Positions 18,569 through 27,382 of a stretch of 64,000 nucleotides of DNA are shown piece after piece. The stretch covers positions 110,412 through 174,411 of the forward strand of contig NZ_AOGY02000007.1 of NCBI RefSeq assembly GCF_000332455.1. Reading direction: 5' to 3'. The DNA comes from Leptospira vanthielii serovar Holland str. Waz Holland = ATCC 700522 (GTDB taxonomy: Bacteria; Spirochaetota; Leptospiria; Leptospirales; Leptospiraceae). Position numbers and translations under genes: made by a program. The notes beneath the pieces are model-generated. The model was not told the origin of the DNA and searched no databases. It saw nothing but the letters and a program-made list of their open reading frames with translations. Positions within the stretch are counted from its first letter, which is position 1, and the number at the start of each line of letters is the position of its first letter.

Positions 18569-18599
18569 ATAAAAAAGCCCCACCTTTTTTGGTAGGGCT
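18569..18599 (-). terminator. Rho-independent terminator after the TonB-dependent receptor gene
   Basis: On the minus strand AGCCCTACC, a 6-A loop and GGTGGGGCT form a stem with one mismatch, followed by TTTTTTATTT. This is a strong intrinsic terminator 30 bp after the stop at 18629. Confidence 0.9.
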
Positions 18600-18628
18600 A
18601 TTAAGTAAAAATCTGTGAAAGATTTTAA

Positions 18629-21616
18629 TTAGAACTTATAACTAGCAGACATAGAGAAAGAAACCCCTTCCCGATACGAACGGAAAAGTTTTTCTTCGTT
18701 TAGTAGTTCGTCCTTAACATAGATTTTAAATCTTTGATCAGTTACGTTCTTAGCAGCGAATTTGAAATCCAATTTTTCATCTATTTTGTGAGAGAACACA
18801 ATATCCGTGAGTCCAACACCTCGTTCATAAGCATCGGGTGAACCATTAGCACCCACAATGAAAATCCGATCTCCAAAATAGTTATAGTAAAGACCTATAG
18901 TTGTCGTTTTTAATTTATTCAAGTATACGTCGAACTTCAAGTTAGCAACAAAGTCAGACTGACCTTGTAAGGGCCTGCGGATATTTGTTGGATCATAAGA
19001 AAATCCCCTATCATTAGGATCTAACAATCCAGCTTTTCCGACAGTAAATTGTTCCCAAGAGATCACGTTTACTAAAGATTTAATAAAAAATACGTTAGTT
19101 TCAAAACGGAATCTATCAAAAAATTCTCTTCGGAAATCAAGCTCAACCCCTCGAATCGTTGCTCGATTTGCATTTGCATAGGTAAAAAATGGAGATATTT
19201 GACCTGCCACCGGTTGTCCAATCAACTCAATGGGATTGGAAAGATCTTTATGAAATACGCCGGCTGCCACATAGTTTGCGCCACCCATAAAATACTCATA
19301 GCGAAAATCAAAGTTATGAATGTATGTTCTTTGTAAATTTGGATTTCCTCTAATTCTATCACCACCAAAGTAAGGAGTGAAAGCGAAAGGAGACATCTCT
19401 CTAAAATCCGGTCTTGTAAGAGTTTGAGTGTAACCGAACCGTAGGTTTTGATCCTGAAGAAATTCATAAACAAAATTGGCACTCGGAAGAACATCACGAG
19501 TACGAATCACACCAACACCATTATTATCTGAAGGGCAAACTTTGTTGTTGATTAATGCTATTCTTTCATATTCAGATTCAAAGTCACATCCGTAACCTGG
19601 TTTCCTTACATCAAATTGTTCTTTTAATACAAATGTTTTAACTTTTTGGAACGAATCTTCATATCTTGCACCACCAATGAACCTGAGTTTTGGGATTAAT
19701 GGCATATCAATTTGACCAAAATAACTATGTAACTTTTGGTATGCATCATACGCATTCGGCTCAACTTGTCTTTCTGAGAAAGTTTTATTACCAACTCCAT
19801 TGGAATTGGTTCGAACATACTCTAGTGGATTATAAACAATTTCACCAGGGACTAGGTATAAATCAGATTGTGTTGTACCAATATTTGATTTTGATCCAAA
19901 CTCTCTAAATGTAAAACTTTTAAATCTATCAAGAGCACTTCCACCAACTTTAAAGGACGATTTTAATCCGTTCCATTGGTCAAAAGGAATCTCGTAAGCA
20001 AAACTTACACTTCGAACTGTATCACCAGATGTTGAATAAAATCGCGAACCATCAGGGTTGTTTCCAAGTCTAGTTGGTATTGTGCCAAGTGAAGCTCCTT
20101 GAGGTCTACGCCAAACTTGTTGTGTAAGATTCGGTTCATCTCTCTTGGCTTCTCCATAATTCATTTGCCAATCCACTGTATGTGGTCTGCTTAGACTACC
20201 TAAGTTTAATGCGTGTTTACCACCAAAACTTGAATTAAAAAGCTGACGACTGATAAAATCGTTTGTTATGCTATAGAAGTCAAAACTATCTCTGTTATTT
20301 GAACCGCTGGCATCTCTTACCGATTTCTCAGAAGATACAGAGTAGAAATTTTTTAAGAAGAATTGTTGTCCTGCTTTTGGCTCATATGCCAAATTTAAAT
20401 TGTTTCCAAACAATCTTTCTTCTACATACAAATCTGCATCTTGAGTTTGAATAGGATTCAAGGTAGTAGCTTCATTTATCGTTGGTGCTACAGAATTTAT
20501 GGGAACATAACGAGCATCTTTTTGTCTTCTGAACCTATAGTCAACAGAGTGTGTTGTACCAAAGATAATACCTAACCTTTGTCCTGTTTCAGTTAATTTA
20601 AAAGTTTTACCAACTGTAAAATTAAAGTTTTTATCATAAGGAGCTTTTGATTGATCAGGTGTCCATTGCGAAGGAAATGTAACCGCACCTAAACTAACTA
20701 ATCGTGGATCAATACCTCCAAATCTACTTCCTGGTTCAAAAGGAAGGTAATTTGGAACAGCATTTACGATATCAGGTAATTTTTGGTTTTCTGTTGTTCT
20801 GCCTAAGAAATCACCACCTTTAAAAGAAAGCCATTTGTTTCGAGTCGTGTTGGAGTTTGCTCCTAAGCCTAACCCTAAAGTCATTGTAAAATCGTCTGGA
20901 TATTCTTTTGTTTCGATTTTAACCAACCCGCCAGAAAATTCGGCAGATTCTTCTGGAACAAAAGTTTTAATAATCCTAATGTTCTTAATTAAATTGGCAG
21001 GAAAAAGGTCAAGGGGAACCACGCGTTTGTCGGGTTCTGTCGAAGGAATGAATGCGTCATTTAAAAATGTTGAAGAATACCGTTCTCCTAATCCTCTGAC
21101 AAAAACATATTTTCCACCAATAATAGTAATACCTGTTACTCGTCGAACAACTTCACTCGCAGAAGAGTCTGGAGATTTTTTAATGGCTTCTGCACCAATC
21201 GCATCTGAAACAGAAGCTGTTTTTTTCTGAAGTTGCAATAAGGAAGCATCAGATTCATTGATAGCTCTATCTTTTACTTCAACGGTTTGTAATACCTGTG
21301 CCCCAAAAGTAACGTTCACCTGAACTGGCTTTCCTGCTGATATTGTCACAGATTTGGTTTGAGGTCCATATCCATACATTTGGTATTCTATTTGGTAGGT
21401 ACCTGCTGGAAGTTCTAAATTGTATTTACCGTCAAAATCTGTTTTCGCAAATTTCTTTTCAGATCGGACAACGATTGTTGCACCGAATACTGCTTCTCCG
21501 TTTTCAGAATCAATAACTGTTCCGCGCACGGTTCCAGATGTTTGTGCATGAATTATATTTGGAATCCATAAGAAAAGAGTGAATAATATGGCTCCAAGTA
21601 ATTTTGAATTGTTCAT
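18629..21616 (-). CDS. TonB-dependent outer-membrane receptor (large, CarboxypepD_reg-like domain)
   Basis: I start it at the ATG at 21616 (MNNSKLLGAILF), with AGCAGG upstream, giving 995 aa; the frame extends 13 codons beyond. A Sec signal is cleaved near residue 24 (IIHA/Q). It is followed by a carboxypeptidase regulatory-like domain (about 28-110, GTVIDSENGEAVFGATIVVRS) and a plug (about 125-250) with the subfamily signature VRGLGERYSST, PSTEPDKRVVPLDLFP and ESAEFSGGLVKIETK. The barrel ends in MSASYKF. This subfamily is usually encoded with a dedicated surface lipoprotein, as here (22400-24214). The substrate is unknown. The Pho-box-like repeat upstream suggests phosphate-starvation control and perhaps uptake of a phosphorus source, which is inference. 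Confidence 0.93.
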   Translation of the reverse strand: MNNSKLLGAILFTLFLWIPNIIHAQTSGTVRGTVIDSENGEAVFGATIVVRSEKKFAKTDFDGKYNLELPAGTYQIEYQMYGYGPQTKSVTISAGKPVQVNVTFGAQVLQTVEVKDRAINESDASLLQLQKKTASVSDAIGAEAIKKSPDSSASEVVRRVTGITIIGGKYVFVRGLGERYSSTFLNDAFIPSTEPDKRVVPLDLFPANLIKNIRIIKTFVPEESAEFSGGLVKIETKEYPDDFTMTLGLGLGANSNTTRNKWLSFKGGDFLGRTTENQKLPDIVNAVPNYLPFEPGSRFGGIDPRLVSLGAVTFPSQWTPDQSKAPYDKNFNFTVGKTFKLTETGQRLGIIFGTTHSVDYRFRRQKDARYVPINSVAPTINEATTLNPIQTQDADLYVEERLFGNNLNLAYEPKAGQQFFLKNFYSVSSEKSVRDASGSNNRDSFDFYSITNDFISRQLFNSSFGGKHALNLGSLSRPHTVDWQMNYGEAKRDEPNLTQQVWRRPQGASLGTIPTRLGNNPDGSRFYSTSGDTVRSVSFAYEIPFDQWNGLKSSFKVGGSALDRFKSFTFREFGSKSNIGTTQSDLYLVPGEIVYNPLEYVRTNSNGVGNKTFSERQVEPNAYDAYQKLHSYFGQIDMPLIPKLRFIGGARYEDSFQKVKTFVLKEQFDVRKPGYGCDFESEYERIALINNKVCPSDNNGVGVIRTRDVLPSANFVYEFLQDQNLRFGYTQTLTRPDFREMSPFAFTPYFGGDRIRGNPNLQRTYIHNFDFRYEYFMGGANYVAAGVFHKDLSNPIELIGQPVAGQISPFFTYANANRATIRGVELDFRREFFDRFRFETNVFFIKSLVNVISWEQFTVGKAGLLDPNDRGFSYDPTNIRRPLQGQSDFVANLKFDVYLNKLKTTTIGLYYNYFGDRIFIVGANGSPDAYERGVGLTDIVFSHKIDEKLDFKFAAKNVTDQRFKIYVKDELLNEEKLFRSYREGVSFSMSASYKF

Positions 21617-21705
21617 AAATTGCCTGCTAATGGCAAGCATTCGAATAAATGCCAAGGGGTAAACGAAAAGGAGTTTTGGATACGTTACGAATTGATGAAT
21701 CGTTT

Positions 21706-21723
21706 GTTACAAAATTGTAACAT
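21706..21723 (-). promoter_or_regulatory. Pho-box-like repeat upstream of TonB-dependent receptor gene
   Basis: On the minus strand ATGTTAC-AATT-TTGTAAC is a 7+4+7 direct repeat. The same bases also form an inverted repeat (GTTACAA-AA-TTGTAAC, 21706-21721). It lies 90 bp upstream of the start at 21616. No strong -10 is evident at the expected distance. Confidence 0.4.
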
Positions 21724-21736
21724 TGTATAAAGAGCC

Positions 21737-22333
21737 CTAAGGCCCTACAACACCTACTATGTATTTATTTCCTATTTCATAAACCATCTTGATCTGAGTT
21801 AACTCTTGAAGTCCTGCTTTTGTTCGAATCACAACTTTTGGCTTATGAGCTTTTAATTCATTGTAAATGCGGGGTGTTTCCCATTCAATATTTTGAATCG
21901 CAAAAGAAGTTGATAATGATATTACCGAGTGGATCATTTCTACTCCTAATTTTTCTCTTTCGGATAGAATTACTTTATAGTCTCCGAGTGAGTTTGTATC
22001 AAGTGCTGTCCCAAATCCGTAAGTATTTGGAAAAATAACTTCTACTTGGTCTGACCAAGAAATAAAACTTTTTAACGGAGTAGACTTATCTGATTTTTGA
22101 ATTTCTTCTAAAAAATATTTAATCGCCTCTTGTTTTGAATTATAACCAAAGGTTAGCTCATAATTCTCTTTCCTTTTAGAAAGGATTTCTGTTTTGGAGC
22201 TTTGGAGCTTTGCTTCAAGTTCTTTGTTCTGGTATTTAGGATCATTCCTCCAATCTTTTTCATTGCAATTGCTTGTGAAAAAAATGCTGGAGAATGCTAA
22301 TAAAAAAAATATAATAATGTAAAATTGTTTCAT
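21737..22333 (-). CDS. Small hypothetical lipoprotein in receptor cluster
   Basis: The 198-aa protein has a lipoprotein signal with a long hydrophobic core (IIIFFLLAFSSIFFTSNC, Cys23). The mature part begins with a charged helix (about 30-60), then an alpha/beta region in which NAIQNIEWETPRIYNELKAHKPKVVIRTKAGLQEL-like segments (145-185) suggest a small periplasmic or surface fold. I recognise no family. It sits between the beta-helix lipoprotein and the TonB-dependent receptor on the same strand. A stable hairpin precedes its start, so its expression relative to the upstream gene may be attenuated. Confidence 0.78.
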   Translation of the reverse strand: MKQFYIIIFFLLAFSSIFFTSNCNEKDWRNDPKYQNKELEAKLQSSKTEILSKRKENYELTFGYNSKQEAIKYFLEEIQKSDKSTPLKSFISWSDQVEVIFPNTYGFGTALDTNSLGDYKVILSEREKLGVEMIHSVISLSTSFAIQNIEWETPRIYNELKAHKPKVVIRTKAGLQELTQIKMVYEIGNKYIVGVVGP

Positions 22334-22347
22334 AGTTCCAAATGCAG

Positions 22348-22373
22348 AAACCCTAGCTTTTTTGCTAGGGTTT
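22348..22373. terminator. Hairpin terminator between two lipoprotein genes
   Basis: AAACCCTAGC-TTTTTT-GCTAGGGTTT forms a 10-bp perfect stem. It lies 27 bp after the stop of the upstream gene (22400, minus strand) and 15 bp before the start at 22333. The T-rich flank is better on the plus strand (TTTCTTTCTTTT); on the minus strand it is only TTTCTGC, so read-through is plausible. Confidence 0.7.
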
Positions 22374-22399
22374 CTTTCTTTTCAAATTTAGATGGTTGA

Positions 22400-24214
22400 T
22401 TATCGAGCTCTAAAAACAGCCCATCCATCCCACCATTTTCCATCAACTGCACCGCCTAATCCTGTAAATCCAGAAACTAACGTATAATCAGGTTTAGTTG
22501 CCGCAAATCCACAGTTTGTCTCAGTGTTAATACCACCATCAGACACGATTGGGAGAGACGTTATATCATAAGTCACTGTTAAAAGAGTTCCAGCTCCCGT
22601 AGTAGTCTGACCGGATTGTCCTCTTACTGAAGTAGCTGTAGCTGCTGTACCTGCTGTTGCAGTATCTACTCGAAATCCTAAAGCGTGTCCATAAGCAACG
22701 CCGTTTGTCAAAGTAGCTTGCACACCTTCTCTAAGTCTTCCTGCTTGTCCGCCTGAAATTCCTGCTCCAATTAGAGTAAACTTATTTAAAGTAGCAGTAG
22801 TACAACGAGCAATTAGACCTGCACCAGGTGAATTACATGCTACCCCACCATCACTATGAATCCCATCCCATTCCAAACCGTGAGGATCTGTAGAAACTGA
22901 ACCACCACAGGCAGCAGGATATTTGTGGGAAATGAAATTCGTAATTGTTGCGCCAGAACCAAGTGTTGGACCACCAAACCCTTCGTCCAAGTCTAAGTCA
23001 TCGTCCAATCCACCAGTAGCTAGGATGTTATTCCAAGAACCTGTTCCACCCCAAGCTTCAATTTGATCATCGAGACCTCTATGAGCTTGAACATGGTTTA
23101 AAGTTGTATTTGAAGCGTATAAACTTAAGTTGTTTAACTCATCTCCTGGAGCTACCTCATTTCCACCAAACTCAACGATGTTATAAGACATCTCTAAATT
23201 ACTTGTTCCTGGTAATGAACCTGTTCCACCATAAGGTTGAGGACTTGTTCCCTCTGAATTGGAACCTCGAGTTGCTCCACTATCTCCAATGGTAACGATT
23301 CCACCCCAATCTCCAGGAAAACGAGAACCAAGTGAACTTGCGGACGACCAACAAATTGGATCGGCAGCTGTTCCATTAGCGACTAATTTAGAACCACGTT
23401 TAAAAAAGATAGAGGAACCTCTTTGACCAAAAATTGCAGTTCCAGGTGCAACATTAATTGTAACTCCAGACTCAACAAAAACAGTTCCCTGTAATAAAAT
23501 TCCTCCGTTCCAAGTCTCTGATCCAGTTAAGGAACCAGATACAATTCTTGGGCCTCCACCTAACCTACGACCATCGCAAACGTTTTCCCCAACTGTAGGG
23601 CTTTGTAGAGTGTATTCACCTTTTACAAATACGTTGATTGATTTGACGGTAATGGAATATCCTGAATTTCCACTCAATCCTACCTGATCAATGTTTTGTC
23701 TGTCTTCCAGTTTTAAATTCACAGATAGTATACCAGGTGCGCCGGTAACGTTTGTAAAATCACTTGAAGCAAGACTATTGATAAATGGGGCTGTACCACT
23801 AGAACAACCATTTGCATTCGTAGCGGAAGCTGCATCAGTTGGAGCAAATGCTAATTTTCCGTTAAGAGACGGAGTTTTAAATAGAAGCGTAAATTCTCCA
23901 TCCACTGTTCCACTAGCAGGTGGAGCACCAGCCGTAAAACAAGAAGTAAAGTCAGAAATAGTTCCCTGCCCACCTGATAAAAAAGAACTTCCTTCTGCAT
24001 CTGAAATGGACACTTTTCCATCTTTCATAGGCAAGTTATCTGCCCCTTTCAATGTTCCAGTAAGAACTACAGTGTATTCTGGTTGGTTCAAGAAAAACAA
24101 TGCAGCTAGCAATAAGCCAGTATTATCAGTCTTTTTCTTTTGGCAATCTACTGATGCAAAACCCATCATTGCGATGAGAGCCAACACCAGGCCTTTATTG
24201 ATTATTTTTTTCAT
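22400..24214 (-). CDS. Beta-helix-like surface lipoprotein partnered with TonB-dependent receptor
   Basis: I start it at the ATG at 24214 (MKKIINKGLVLAL) with AGAGGA upstream, giving 604 aa and a lipobox (ASVDC, Cys24); the frame extends 22 codons further. After an N-terminal immunoglobulin-like part (GTLKGADNLPMKDGKVSISDAEG) comes a Gly/Ser-rich right-handed parallel beta-helix-like domain. It has the recurrent family signature WNGGILLQGTVFVESGVT, INVAPGTAIFG, GSKLVANGTAADPICW and PGDWGGIVTIGDSG. The acidic segment ATGGLDDDLDLDEG may bind metal. Such proteins are common beside TonB-dependent receptors and are thought to capture substrate at the surface. This gene carries the best Pho-box-like site of the cluster. 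Confidence 0.87.
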   Translation of the reverse strand: MKKIINKGLVLALIAMMGFASVDCQKKKTDNTGLLLAALFFLNQPEYTVVLTGTLKGADNLPMKDGKVSISDAEGSSFLSGGQGTISDFTSCFTAGAPPASGTVDGEFTLLFKTPSLNGKLAFAPTDAASATNANGCSSGTAPFINSLASSDFTNVTGAPGILSVNLKLEDRQNIDQVGLSGNSGYSITVKSINVFVKGEYTLQSPTVGENVCDGRRLGGGPRIVSGSLTGSETWNGGILLQGTVFVESGVTINVAPGTAIFGQRGSSIFFKRGSKLVANGTAADPICWSSASSLGSRFPGDWGGIVTIGDSGATRGSNSEGTSPQPYGGTGSLPGTSNLEMSYNIVEFGGNEVAPGDELNNLSLYASNTTLNHVQAHRGLDDQIEAWGGTGSWNNILATGGLDDDLDLDEGFGGPTLGSGATITNFISHKYPAACGGSVSTDPHGLEWDGIHSDGGVACNSPGAGLIARCTTATLNKFTLIGAGISGGQAGRLREGVQATLTNGVAYGHALGFRVDTATAGTAATATSVRGQSGQTTTGAGTLLTVTYDITSLPIVSDGGINTETNCGFAATKPDYTLVSGFTGLGGAVDGKWWDGWAVFRAR

Positions 24215-24308
24215 TTTAAATCCTCTTTCGAAAAACTCGAATTTGTTTGGCCAGCGGGTCTTCCCGAAAGGGATTCGCAAAAATTCTCCCTCTAGCTACA
24301 GATAAATA

Positions 24309-24338
24309 TGCGCCTTATATGTTACAGAGGAATGACAA
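24309..24338 (-). promoter_or_regulatory. Pho-box-like promoter of the beta-helix lipoprotein gene
   Basis: On the minus strand TTGTCAT-TCCT-CTGTAAC (24338-24321) is a 7+4+7 direct repeat close to the E. coli PhoB half-site CTGTCAT. Exactly 10 bp further lies CATATT, a -10-like hexamer, the spacing of PhoB-activated promoters, and there is no normal -35 box. It lies about 107 bp upstream of the start. Confidence 0.5.
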
Positions 24339-24373
24339 GCCGGTGAAGGTTCTATGAAGGTTTGGTTAAGGGG

Positions 24374-24631
24374 CTATTTCTGGATTCTTTGTAAAATTTT
24401 CACGAGGTTACTTTTGATCCGACGGATTTGGTCTGAGGTTAGTTGGAGCCCTCCATTTTCAGCTTTTTCGATGACAAGTTCAGCTTTGGTCACAAAAGTC
24501 ATGGCTTCGTCGTCTACGGCTTCTTTACGTTTTTGTTTTTCTCGGTAGGCATCTAAGGCTTTTTGTACATCTAAAAGTTCCTTAGAAATCCCACCGATTG
24601 TTATATTGAGTTCAACGATATTTTCATCCAT
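24374..24631 (-). CDS. Small coiled-coil hypothetical protein
   Basis: This 85-aa protein is almost entirely helical and charged (ISKELLDVQKALDAYREKQKRKEAVDDEAM, then LTSDQIRRIKSNLVKILQRIQK). It has no signal peptide, no Cys and no membrane helix, so it is cytoplasmic. I do not recognise the family. It lies 50 bp downstream of mltG on the same strand and could be the last gene of a murB-mltG transcript. Codon use is similar to its neighbours. A role in cell-envelope growth would only be guesswork from position. Confidence 0.65.
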   Translation of the reverse strand: MDENIVELNITIGGISKELLDVQKALDAYREKQKRKEAVDDEAMTFVTKAELVIEKAENGGLQLTSDQIRRIKSNLVKILQRIQK

Positions 24632-24681
24632 TAGCTAAAAAACTCGATTCATTAAATAATTTGGTCACTAAATTTATATTC

Positions 24682-25704
24682 TTACTGGTACAAAACATCT
24701 ATAAATTTCTTTTTTGCATCCAGATGTTCTTTGAAAGTTGCGGAAAAATAATGGGAACCATCTGGTTTTAATAGAAAAAATAATTTATCAGATTTCATTG
24801 GTTTGAAAGAGGCTTCTAACGCCGGTAAGCCGGGATTAGAAATAGGTCCCGGCGGCCAACCACCATTGATATATGTATTGTATGGGGATACAATTTTTAG
24901 ATCCGATTCAAAGAGTCTTTTTTTCGGTTTATCAAATAAATACTGGATGGTGGCGCAAGATTCCAAATTGATATTTTTTTCAATGCGAGTTAGAAACACA
25001 CCTGCCATCATAGGCCTTTCTTCTTTTCTTACTGCTTCTCGTTCCACAATCGATCCAAGAACTACACGAAAATGAAGGTCTGCAGGTTTGATGCCTTTTG
25101 CTTCTGGAATGGATTCTAGTTTTTTATAGAATCGTTTGATCATCATCTCAGTGATTCGTTCCAAAGGATAATTTAAAGGAACCGAATAAGTTTCTGGAAA
25201 TAAATAACCTTCTAATGTTTTTGCAGGGATATTGTATTTTGTAAGTAATGCGGGGCTTTGGGCCACTTTCAAAAATTCTTCTCGAGAAATAGCGAGTTTT
25301 TTTGAAACCAATAAATCTCCAATCTGACGGTTGTTATATCCTTCTGGTACGGTGAAGTTTACGAGTTTTACTTTTCCTGAGATGATGACATCTAGAATTT
25401 TACGGGAACTCATACCATCATTGATATCATAGACACCTTGTTTTATTTTGTTTCCAGCTCTTGTGAACTTCATTAGATAATTGAAGTATACGGAGGATTT
25501 AATCATTCCTGCAGCAGCTAACTCGCGCACTACACTCGAGGATGGTTCCCCTGAATCAATGATGAGTTCGTATTTATTTTGACCATCACCGACAGCTCCC
25601 CCTTTAATTTCGTCGACAACGAAAAAACCAATTAAGGCCAAAACCAGCAGTAAGGAAACACCAAGTCCTGATAGAATCAGGTATTTTTTAAGTTTCGAGT
25701 TCAT
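24682..25704 (-). CDS. mltG: Endolytic murein transglycosylase MltG (YceG)
   Basis: MltG cuts nascent glycan strands in the periplasm and so sets their length. The 340-aa protein has an N-terminal transmembrane helix (about 8-28, LILSGLGVSLLLVLALIGFFVV), a LysM-like subdomain (about 45-110) and the YceG catalytic domain. The catalytic Glu is in GSIVEREAVRKEERPMMAGVFLTR, and the C-terminal signature YNTYINGGWPPGPISNPGLPALEA is complete. GGGGATGGA precedes the ATG. It follows murB by 45 bp on the same strand, so the two peptidoglycan genes probably share a transcript. Confidence 0.96.
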   Translation of the reverse strand: MNSKLKKYLILSGLGVSLLLVLALIGFFVVDEIKGGAVGDGQNKYELIIDSGEPSSSVVRELAAAGMIKSSVYFNYLMKFTRAGNKIKQGVYDINDGMSSRKILDVIISGKVKLVNFTVPEGYNNRQIGDLLVSKKLAISREEFLKVAQSPALLTKYNIPAKTLEGYLFPETYSVPLNYPLERITEMMIKRFYKKLESIPEAKGIKPADLHFRVVLGSIVEREAVRKEERPMMAGVFLTRIEKNINLESCATIQYLFDKPKKRLFESDLKIVSPYNTYINGGWPPGPISNPGLPALEASFKPMKSDKLFFLLKPDGSHYFSATFKEHLDAKKKFIDVLYQ

Positions 25705-25749
25705 TCCATCCCCATTCTCTTTGTTATATCGACAATTACCAAATCTTTT

Positions 25750-26835
25750 TTAGGGTATTACGACCGGTTCCATTTCTAATTGAACGGAAAATTTTTCAAA
25801 TACACTTTTTCTGACCGATTCCGCCATATCCAAAAGTGCGGATGTTGTTCCCGCTATATTGATTAGACCTAAACAATGGTTTTCTGAGATACCCACACCT
25901 CCAGGATATTTCCTTCCTTTTTGGATTCCGGAGTTATCAATCAGCCATGCGGCAGAGAGTTTTTTGAATCCCGGTGATTCTGGATACACAGGTGGATTTT
26001 CAAAACCAAGGTTTTTGGCGGTTTTCAAGAACTCGTTGGTTTGAGTTTCCGTTAAAATGGGGTTTGTAAAAAAAGATCCCGCAGAACGAGTGTTTGGGTC
26101 ATTTTCATCCAACACCATTGATTTTTTCTTTCTCAGTTGGATGACCAAATTCCTAATGGCCTCCATTTGAAAATTGCGCCGTTCCGAGTCAGGTATCTCT
26201 TTTGAAGGGTTCTCTTCATTGAAAATATCCCATGCTTTTTGCACTTCTGGATATCGCAAACAAGGAGGTGTCGATTTAGATAATTGAAATGTAACCGATA
26301 CAACAATAAAATTTTTATAGATTCCGGATTTAAACTCACTATTTCGATACCGAAATTTGCATTCTTCCTTTGAGATTGTTATGATTTCACCAGAAGTATT
26401 CATACATTCAACTTTTAAAATAGAATCTTTGACTTCTTGACCATAAGCTCCAATGTTTTGAATGGGGGATGCACCAACAGAACCCGGGATTCCAGAAAGA
26501 CATTCAATTCCAGCTAATCCCTGTTTTACTGTGTATTCAACGAAATGATCCCAAGTGACACCAGCACCTACTTGGAAAATCGTATGATTGTCATTTGCAT
26601 CCAAACAACGAATGCCAGGGATTTGCATCTGAAGGACAACGCCAGGAAAACCAGAATCCCGAAAGATAGTATTGGAACCGCCGCCCAAAATAAAAAAAGT
26701 TTGGTTTTCCTTTTTACAAAATTCTAACGCATTCGCCAGGTCTTCCGTTGTTTTAATCGAAATGAAGAATTTTGCCTCACCACCCAAACGCAATGTCGAA
26801 AGTGGTGCCAAGGGAATATTATTTTGGACAAACAT
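25750..26835 (-). CDS. murB: UDP-N-acetylenolpyruvoylglucosamine reductase
   Basis: MurB reduces UDP-GlcNAc-enolpyruvate to UDP-MurNAc with NADPH and FAD, the second committed step of peptidoglycan synthesis. I start it at the ATG at 26835 (MFVQNNIPLAPLSTLRLGG), giving 361 aa. The FAD-binding part shows LGGGSNTIFRDSGFPGVVLQM and ECLSGIPGSVGASPIQNIGAYGQEV. The substrate loop FRYRNSEFK carries the Tyr of type I enzymes, and SAGSFFTNP contains the catalytic Ser that protonates the intermediate. The C-terminal AAWLIDNSGIQKG block is present. It is divergent from the ArsC-like gene at 26886. Confidence 0.96.
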   Translation of the reverse strand: MFVQNNIPLAPLSTLRLGGEAKFFISIKTTEDLANALEFCKKENQTFFILGGGSNTIFRDSGFPGVVLQMQIPGIRCLDANDNHTIFQVGAGVTWDHFVEYTVKQGLAGIECLSGIPGSVGASPIQNIGAYGQEVKDSILKVECMNTSGEIITISKEECKFRYRNSEFKSGIYKNFIVVSVTFQLSKSTPPCLRYPEVQKAWDIFNEENPSKEIPDSERRNFQMEAIRNLVIQLRKKKSMVLDENDPNTRSAGSFFTNPILTETQTNEFLKTAKNLGFENPPVYPESPGFKKLSAAWLIDNSGIQKGRKYPGGVGISENHCLGLINIAGTTSALLDMAESVRKSVFEKFSVQLEMEPVVIP

Positions 26836-26885
26836 AGTTCCAATAAAAAGTTTCCGCAAAAATCGTAAGTAAGAAAATCAGTCTT

Positions 26886-27248
26886 ATGAGTCGTTCCAAT
26901 CCCAAAGTTTATGAATATTCTGGATGTAGTACCTGTCGCAATGCTCTCAAATATTTGAAATCTAAAAAACTGGATTTTCAACAAATTCCAATCCGTGAGA
27001 CTCCTCCCACTGTTTCTGAGCTGAAAAAAGCTAAACAATACTTAGGTGATATCAAAAAACTTTTTAATACATCGGGTAAGGATTACCGCGAGGGAAATTG
27101 GAAGGAAAAGTTAGGAACTCTCACGGAAGAACAAATTTATAAAGAACTTTCCTCAAACGGAAATTTGGTCAAACGGCCGTTCGTCGTAGGAGATGGTTGG
27201 TTTTTGGTGGGCTTTAAGGAAGAGGAGTGGAAGGAGAAGTTGGGGTAG
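26886..27248 (+). CDS. ArsC/Spx/YffB-family thioredoxin-fold protein
   Basis: The 120-aa protein has a redox motif Cys14-Ser-Thr-Cys17 near the N-terminus, followed by RNALKYLKSKKLDFQQIPI, then DIKKLFNTSGKDYREGNWKEKL and VKRPFVVGDGWFLVGFKEEEW. The RPF-with-cis-Pro segment is typical of the ArsC/Spx superfamily. The CxxC pair and short length fit the uncharacterised YffB/Spx-like branch better than true arsenate reductase, whose substrate-binding Arg residues are not evident. No ars genes are nearby. The likely role is a glutathione- or thioredoxin-linked reductase or a transcription-associated Spx-like factor. Confidence 0.85.
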   Translation: MSRSNPKVYEYSGCSTCRNALKYLKSKKLDFQQIPIRETPPTVSELKKAKQYLGDIKKLFNTSGKDYREGNWKEKLGTLTEEQIYKELSSNGNLVKRPFVVGDGWFLVGFKEEEWKEKLG

Positions 27249-27252
27249 CGGT

Positions 27253-27289
27253 GGGAATATATATATCCCCGCCCTGATTTTGGGTGGGG
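27253..27289 (+). terminator. GC-rich hairpins after the ArsC-like gene
   Basis: CCCCGCCC (27267-27274) pairs with GGGTGGGG (27282-27289) with one G-U pair, just after a second small stem GGGAATATATATATCCC. There is no T-tract, so it may terminate weakly or be a structural element. Confidence 0.35.
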
Positions 27290-27382
27290 AACTAGACCCG
27301 CCTCCCAATGCATTCCTTCTACCACAAAGAGTCGAATCTCTCCAGTAAAATTCATATCTTCAGAAAAATTCTACCTAAAAGT

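Noticed and set aside
26724..27038. 104-codon minus-strand open frame antisense to the ArsC-like gene.
   Set aside because: The ArsC-like frame has clear family motifs; the antisense frame does not.
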